NCBI RefSeq assembly: GCF_007829875.1
Contig: NZ_VIWV01000001.1
Span: 3,070,501-3,134,500, forward strand
Source of the DNA: Streptomyces capillispiralis
Lineage (GTDB): Bacteria; Actinomycetota; Actinomycetes; Streptomycetales; Streptomycetaceae
DNA: 64,000 nt
Direction of reading: 5' to 3'
Shown here piece after piece: positions 60,585 through 64,000 of the stretch. The notes under the pieces are model-generated. The model was given only the letters and a program-made list of their open reading frames with translations. It was not told the origin of the DNA and did no database searches. Made by a program: the position numbers and the translations under genes. Numbering within the stretch: position 1 is the first letter of the stretch; every line of letters starts with the position of its first letter.

Positions 60585-60791
60585 GGGACACCGCCCCTCC
60601 GCCCCGGTCCGCCGGAAAACCCGGACGGGCTCCCCGGCAGACCAAGCGGGCGCCGCGCGGCGAACATCACGGGTCACGGACGTGGCGATCACCACACAGC
60701 CGTGCCACGGACCCCGTACAACCTTTCGGCGTCTCGTCCGTCCGGGACGGCACCCGGCGCCATGACACCGCCGTCACGGGCCGCACCGCCC

Positions 60792-61220
60792 TCAGGCGCG
60801 TGCCGCCGAGTCCGTCGCGTCCCGGCAGAGCAGGCGCAGGGACCCGTCACCCGTGTAGCAGCGCCGGGCTTCCTCCATGGGGTCCCAGAGGCGGCCGTCG
60901 GGGGTGCGGACCCAGTGCTCGCCACCGGAGGACCACCACTCGCCGCCCGTCTGACGGACCACCACCTCACCCGCGTAGGCGCCGAACCCGCGCAGCACCA
61001 GTTCCACGGCGGCGAAGGGGGCCGCCTCCTGGCGTATGTCCTCGATCATCCGGTCGACGCTCCACAGACTGCGCGCCGAGTAGTCGAGGCGCAGTCGTGC
61101 CCCCTCGCGCATCGCCGCCACCGCGTCCGCCGCCCAGCGGACCGGCTTCGTCGCGGCCGAGGGCCTGGTCTCCTGCTGTGTCGTCACAGTCGTCACAGTC
61201 GTCACAGTCGTCACACTCAC
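60792..61220 (-). CDS. Conserved hypothetical protein, paralogue of 60153-60584
   Basis: 142 aa from GTG 61220. LDYSARSLWSVDRMIEDIR, GFGAYAGEVVVRQTGGEWWS and TPDGRLWDPMEEARRCYTGD match the three conserved segments of its neighbour. The 5' end is built on a 9-bp tandem repeat that supplies several in-frame GTG codons (VSVTTVTTVTTVTT), so any of five could be the start. CTCTAG next to the first GTG may be a -10 box for a leaderless transcript. Function unknown. Confidence 0.68.
   Translation of the reverse strand: MSVTTVTTVTTVTTQQETRPSAATKPVRWAADAVAAMREGARLRLDYSARSLWSVDRMIEDIRQEAAPFAAVELVLRGFGAYAGEVVVRQTGGEWWSSGGEHWVRTPDGRLWDPMEEARRCYTGDGSLRLLCRDATDSAARA
61180..61215 (-). repeat. Four tandem 9-bp repeats at a gene start
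   Basis: GTCGTCACA four times in a row on the plus strand; read on the minus strand it encodes repeated Val-Thr-Thr with GTG codons. Copy-number change would keep the frame (9 = 3x3) but alter the number of possible starts. Confidence 0.8.
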
Positions 61221-61333
61221 TAGAGCGCGCCGGTGAAGCGTTTCATCACCCGCGGGCGCCGAGGTCCCGCAACCGGCGCAGGACCACCGCAGGACTGTCA
61301 CAGGACCCGCCGGGGCAGGGGATCCGGTGGAGG

Positions 61334-61894
61334 TCAGCCGTCCCGGCGGCTCCGGCGCGAGACCGCGGCGCGCAGCACCCGCCGCCCCTCCGTCGCCACC
61401 TCCAGCGCACCGCGCAGGCCGGCCGGTCCGTGCGCGGACAGCAGCTCCAGGACCGTGATCTGACGGCGCAGCTCGGCGGCGAGCAACGGCGAGACGCCGC
61501 CCGTACGGCCCGCGCGCCGGGCCTCGTCCAGGTCGGTGCCGTCGTCGGCGGTGCCGTCCAGCAGCCGGTGGACGCGCAGCGCGGCGACGGAACAGGCGTC
61601 GGCCCACTCCCGCAGGCCGGCGGCGGTCCGCCGGGCGGGGGCGGCGGCCAGCATCCGGTGCGCGAGCGTCACGGCCTCGTCCCCGCCGGCGGACGCCGCG
61701 TCCAGCGTGCCGCGCGTCTGCTCCAGCCGCTCCGCCCAGTCGTCCGGCGCGGCGCCCTCCGCGAGGCTCGCCCACAGCGGCCGGAGCACCTCGTCGTCGC
61801 CGCCGAGCAACGGCACGCACCGATCCAAACAAGCCAACCCGCTCGCGGCCAGCCCGCGTTCGTCGGCCTGTGCGATCAGTTCCACCAGGCTCAT
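61334..61894 (-). CDS. Conserved hypothetical helical protein
   Basis: 186 aa from ATG 61894 with GGGAGG six bases upstream (MSLVELIAQADERGLAASGL). All-helical, Ala/Leu/Arg-rich. No signal peptide, membrane helix or catalytic motif that I recognise. WADACSVAALRVHRLLD and AAELRRQITVLELLSAHG look like amphipathic helices. It lies in the same direction as the hypothetical genes on both sides. Confidence 0.68.
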   Translation of the reverse strand: MSLVELIAQADERGLAASGLACLDRCVPLLGGDDEVLRPLWASLAEGAAPDDWAERLEQTRGTLDAASAGGDEAVTLAHRMLAAAPARRTAAGLREWADACSVAALRVHRLLDGTADDGTDLDEARRAGRTGGVSPLLAAELRRQITVLELLSAHGPAGLRGALEVATEGRRVLRAAVSRRSRRDG

Positions 61895-62002
61895 CCACGC
61901 CTCCCTCTGCGGGTCGTCACAGGCCCCCCGATGAGGCCCCACACGGTCTCATCGTTGACGGAGCCCGCACCTCCCCTTACTGCGTGCGACGGCCCGGGAG
62001 TG

Positions 62003-62509
62003 TCACTCGGGCACCACTCCGAGCCGGTCGAGGAAACGGAAGAAGAGATTTTCGGCCATGTGGTCGGGGTCGGCGGTCAGCACGTCCAGCAGGTCCTCGC
62101 CGGACACCGTGTGCCCGGCCTCCTCTGCCCAGAAGACGGCGCGTTCGGCGGCGTCGGCGGGCTCCAGGAAGTAGTCGTCGACGGTGAGCCCTTCGCGCTG
62201 CCCCTCGAGGTACCCGGCCATCGCGGCCCGCGCCAGGCAGGTGGCCCACGCCCCGCTCTCCGGGGACGCCGCCTCCACCGCCACGCAGTCGCTGTTCATG
62301 ACGTAGCCGAACAGCGCGGGCGCGCCGGTCTCGCGGGCCAGGTCGTTCATGCTGCCGACGCCGTCCCCGCCGCCCGGGTACTCCCAGACCTGCCAGCCCC
62401 CCGGTGCCGAGGTGCGCAGGATCATGCCCCCGGCCGCGCCGGCCAGCGCGTCCAGTCCGGTGAGCGGCCGCTCCGCGCGGCCCACGACGAAATAACCCCA
62501 GTAGCCCAT
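62003..62509 (-). CDS. Conserved hypothetical protein
   Basis: 168 aa from ATG 62509 (MGYWGYFVVGRAERPLTGLD). A mixed alpha/beta domain with WQVWEYPGGGDGVGSMNDLA and ALFGYVMNSDCVAVEAASPES, then helices (VDDYFLEPADAAERAVFWAE, LLDVLTADPDHMAENLFFRF). No known family recognised. Cytoplasmic by absence of signal or membrane segments. Confidence 0.68.
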   Translation of the reverse strand: MGYWGYFVVGRAERPLTGLDALAGAAGGMILRTSAPGGWQVWEYPGGGDGVGSMNDLARETGAPALFGYVMNSDCVAVEAASPESGAWATCLARAAMAGYLEGQREGLTVDDYFLEPADAAERAVFWAEEAGHTVSGEDLLDVLTADPDHMAENLFFRFLDRLGVVPE

Positions 62510-62611
62510 GTGCTGCGGTCCCCCCGGCGTTTCGGTTCGGCTCACCGGAACACCACCACAGCCGTACGGGGGTGCGCAGGCGTATGCGGCAATCCGTCCG
62601 GTCCGGGAGGC

Positions 62612-64000
62612 TCAGTCCAGCTTCCCGGCCAGGGTCCGGAACTCCGCCCAGGACAGCTCGGGTTCGTCCGGGTCCCACAGCTTCTGGACGGTCGCCCGCA
62701 GCGGCAGCCGGATCCCGGCCGCGACCTGCTCCTGGGTCTGGGCGCGGGGCAGGTCGCCCCAGACGGCGAAGGACCCGCCGGCGATCCGGTCGTCGTAGCG
62801 CTCGGGGACGGGGGTGGTGCCGCGCAGCACCAGCGGCGTCCACTGCTCGTAGATCCGCTCGCCCGTCGGGTAGACGAAGGTCAGGGGCTCGCCCAGCACG
62901 TAGTAGAGGAACTCGTCGTTGTAGTTGACGACCTCGCGGCCCTCGCCCAGGTACTCCGCGGGCTGCCGGGCGCCGATCTCCTTGCCGGTCCAGTAGGCGA
63001 CCCGGATGTCCTCGTCGGCCCGTACGGACCCGCCCCGGAAGAAGCCGTCGTTCCAGGCGCGGGGCGTGCGGCCGTGGGCGCGGACGGTGGCGGCCCGGTC
63101 GTTGAGCCAGCCCGTGGTCAGGTCCTCCACGGTCGCGCCGGACCCGTACTTCTCCCGCGCGGCGGCGGCCAGGCCCGGGAAGGACGCCTCGGGGTCGGGC
63201 ACGACCAGCGCCTGGTACTCGTCGCCGCCGAGGTGCCACTGCCCGCCGGGGAAGAGCCCGGCGTACTCGTCGAGCAGGTCGTCGACGATCTCGGCGGACT
63301 CGGCCCGGGAGATGTCGATCGCGCCGCGGACCGCGCCGCCGCTCGCGTCGCGCAGCTGGAGGTCCGGGTGGGCGGCGATGACCGCGCCGAGGTGTCCGGG
63401 CGAGTCGATCTCGGGGACGACGGTGATGTGCCGGCTCTCCGCCAGGTCGACGATCCTCTTGACCTGCGCCTTGGTCAGACGGTCCTCCGACACGATCTCC
63501 GGGTGCGAGTCGGACTCGATGCGGAAGCCCTGGTCGTCGGAGAAGTGCAGGCCGATCTCGTTGAACTTCAGGTCGCCGAGTTCGCGGATCCGGTCCTCGA
63601 TCCAGTCGGCGGTGTAGTGCTTGCGCGCGATGTCCAGCATCAGGCCGCGCCGCTGCTTGGCGGGCTCGTCGCGCACCACGCCCTCGGGGGCGGTCCCGGC
63701 GCCGCGTATCGCCTGCTTGAGCGTGCGGGTGCCGTAGAAGACGCCCGCCTCGCCCGGTGCGCCGACGGTCACCCGCCCGTCCCGCACGGTCATCGTGTAC
63801 GACTCGGGGTTCGCGCCGGCGTCCCGGTTCAGCTCCAGCCGCAGGTCGCCCTCGCGCCGGTCGTCCCGCTCCCCCGCGTAGGCCAGTCCCAGCTCGCCCG
63901 CTATCAGGCGGCCCTCGTCGGCCAGCGCGGGGTCGTCCACCACCACCCGGTGGCCCTCGGCGGGGCGCCAGCCCGGGCCGCGCCCGGCGGTGTGCTCCCG
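62612..64000 (-). CDS. Beta-N-acetylhexosaminidase (GH20), 3' part
   Basis: The frame stays open to the window edge, so the start (and probably a signal peptide) lies beyond it. About 463 residues are visible. The small N-terminal GH20b-like domain ends near VFYGTRTLKQAI. The catalytic barrel has LMLDIARKHYTADWIEDRI, IGLHFSDDQGFRIESDSHPE, VPEIDSPGHLGAVIAAHPDL and the catalytic pair HLGGDEYQ (Asp-Glu). It removes terminal GlcNAc/GalNAc from chitin or glycoconjugates. The position used by LHxHLSDDQ in the family is LHFSDDQ here, which is normal for part of the family. Confidence 0.92.
   Translation of the reverse strand, partial: REHTAGRGPGWRPAEGHRVVVDDPALADEGRLIAGELGLAYAGERDDRREGDLRLELNRDAGANPESYTMTVRDGRVTVGAPGEAGVFYGTRTLKQAIRGAGTAPEGVVRDEPAKQRRGLMLDIARKHYTADWIEDRIRELGDLKFNEIGLHFSDDQGFRIESDSHPEIVSEDRLTKAQVKRIVDLAESRHITVVPEIDSPGHLGAVIAAHPDLQLRDASGGAVRGAIDISRAESAEIVDDLLDEYAGLFPGGQWHLGGDEYQALVVPDPEASFPGLAAAAREKYGSGATVEDLTTGWLNDRAATVRAHGRTPRAWNDGFFRGGSVRADEDIRVAYWTGKEIGARQPAEYLGEGREVVNYNDEFLYYVLGEPLTFVYPTGERIYEQWTPLVLRGTTPVPERYDDRIAGGSFAVWGDLPRAQTQEQVAAGIRLPLRATVQKLWDPDEPELSWAEFRTLAGKLD

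Noticed and set aside
61180-61215. Repeated GTCAC units as a possible AfsQ1 binding site
   Set aside because: The spacing is GTCAC-N4-GTCAC, not the required N6, and the units belong to a coding 9-bp tandem repeat.
1-64000. CRISPR arrays, tRNA/rRNA genes, transposases, prophage
   Set aside because: I looked for regular repeat-spacer runs, cloverleaf-like sequences and recombinase or transposase motifs and saw none. The short tandem repeats present are 6- and 9-mers inside genes.

Overview
High-GC actinobacterial chromosome, almost certainly Streptomyces. GTG starts are frequent, translational overlaps (GTGA, ATGA, TGATG) are common, and several promoters look leaderless. Gene order matches what I remember of the S. 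coelicolor region from accA2 through afsQ1/afsQ2/sigQ to the teichulosonic-acid glycosyltransferases. Nothing looks freshly transferred. I see no transposase, phage gene, CRISPR array, tRNA or rRNA.

Region 1 (1-13,250): the 3' part of an acyl-CoA carboxylase alpha chain, a DeoR-type regulator, an LpdA-type flavoprotein, then nucleoside catabolism: purine nucleoside phosphorylase, a phosphosugar mutase that could act on pentose phosphates, deoC, and two aldehyde dehydrogenase genes. Region 2 (13,260-18,400): sigQ divergent from afsQ1-afsQ2-lipoprotein, with a perfect AfsQ1-type box between them, then VanZ and PspC envelope genes. Region 3 (18,500-26,500): adenosine deaminase, a hydrolase-like protein without its nucleophile, a LysR/MFS pair, a SigX5-like sigma factor overlapping a STAS gene, an AEC transporter and a Uma2 protein. 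Region 4 (26,560-36,340): a nucleoside uptake and salvage operon (ABC ATPase, two permeases, cytidine deaminase, thymidine phosphorylase), two tandem BmpA lipoproteins and an M20 amidohydrolase.

Regions 1, 3 and 4 are linked by a palindrome, CTACGCGCGTAG, or a close variant. It occurs at six places, each just upstream of pnp, deoC, ada, the ABC operon or one of the two bmpA genes. In several cases it overlaps a recognisable promoter. The products form a chain: nucleoside capture and import, deamination, phosphorolysis, (deoxy)ribose-phosphate isomerisation, DeoC cleavage and acetaldehyde oxidation. I read this as one local regulon.

Region 5 (36,600-52,200) is a sialic-acid-like (probably Kdn) cell-wall glycopolymer cluster. 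A minus-strand operon holds a GT-B-like protein, a fused CMP-sialate synthetase/HAD phosphatase, a NeuB-type synthase and a polysialyltransferase-like protein. The divergent plus-strand operon holds two copies of a GT2 + polysialyltransferase cassette. Between the copies lie a GT29-like sialyltransferase and a three-part protein (GT8-like, TPR, pyruvyltransferase). An acyltransferase and a methyltransferase follow.

Region 6 (52,180-64,000): LysE exporter, acyl-CoA mutase large subunit, L,D-transpeptidase lipoprotein, two paralogous sigma/membrane-protein pairs, four small unrecognised proteins and the 3' part of a GH20 hexosaminidase. Other notable structure: a dispersed intergenic repeat in two inverted copies whose outer hairpin shows compensatory base changes, and a dense G-tract array downstream of sigQ.
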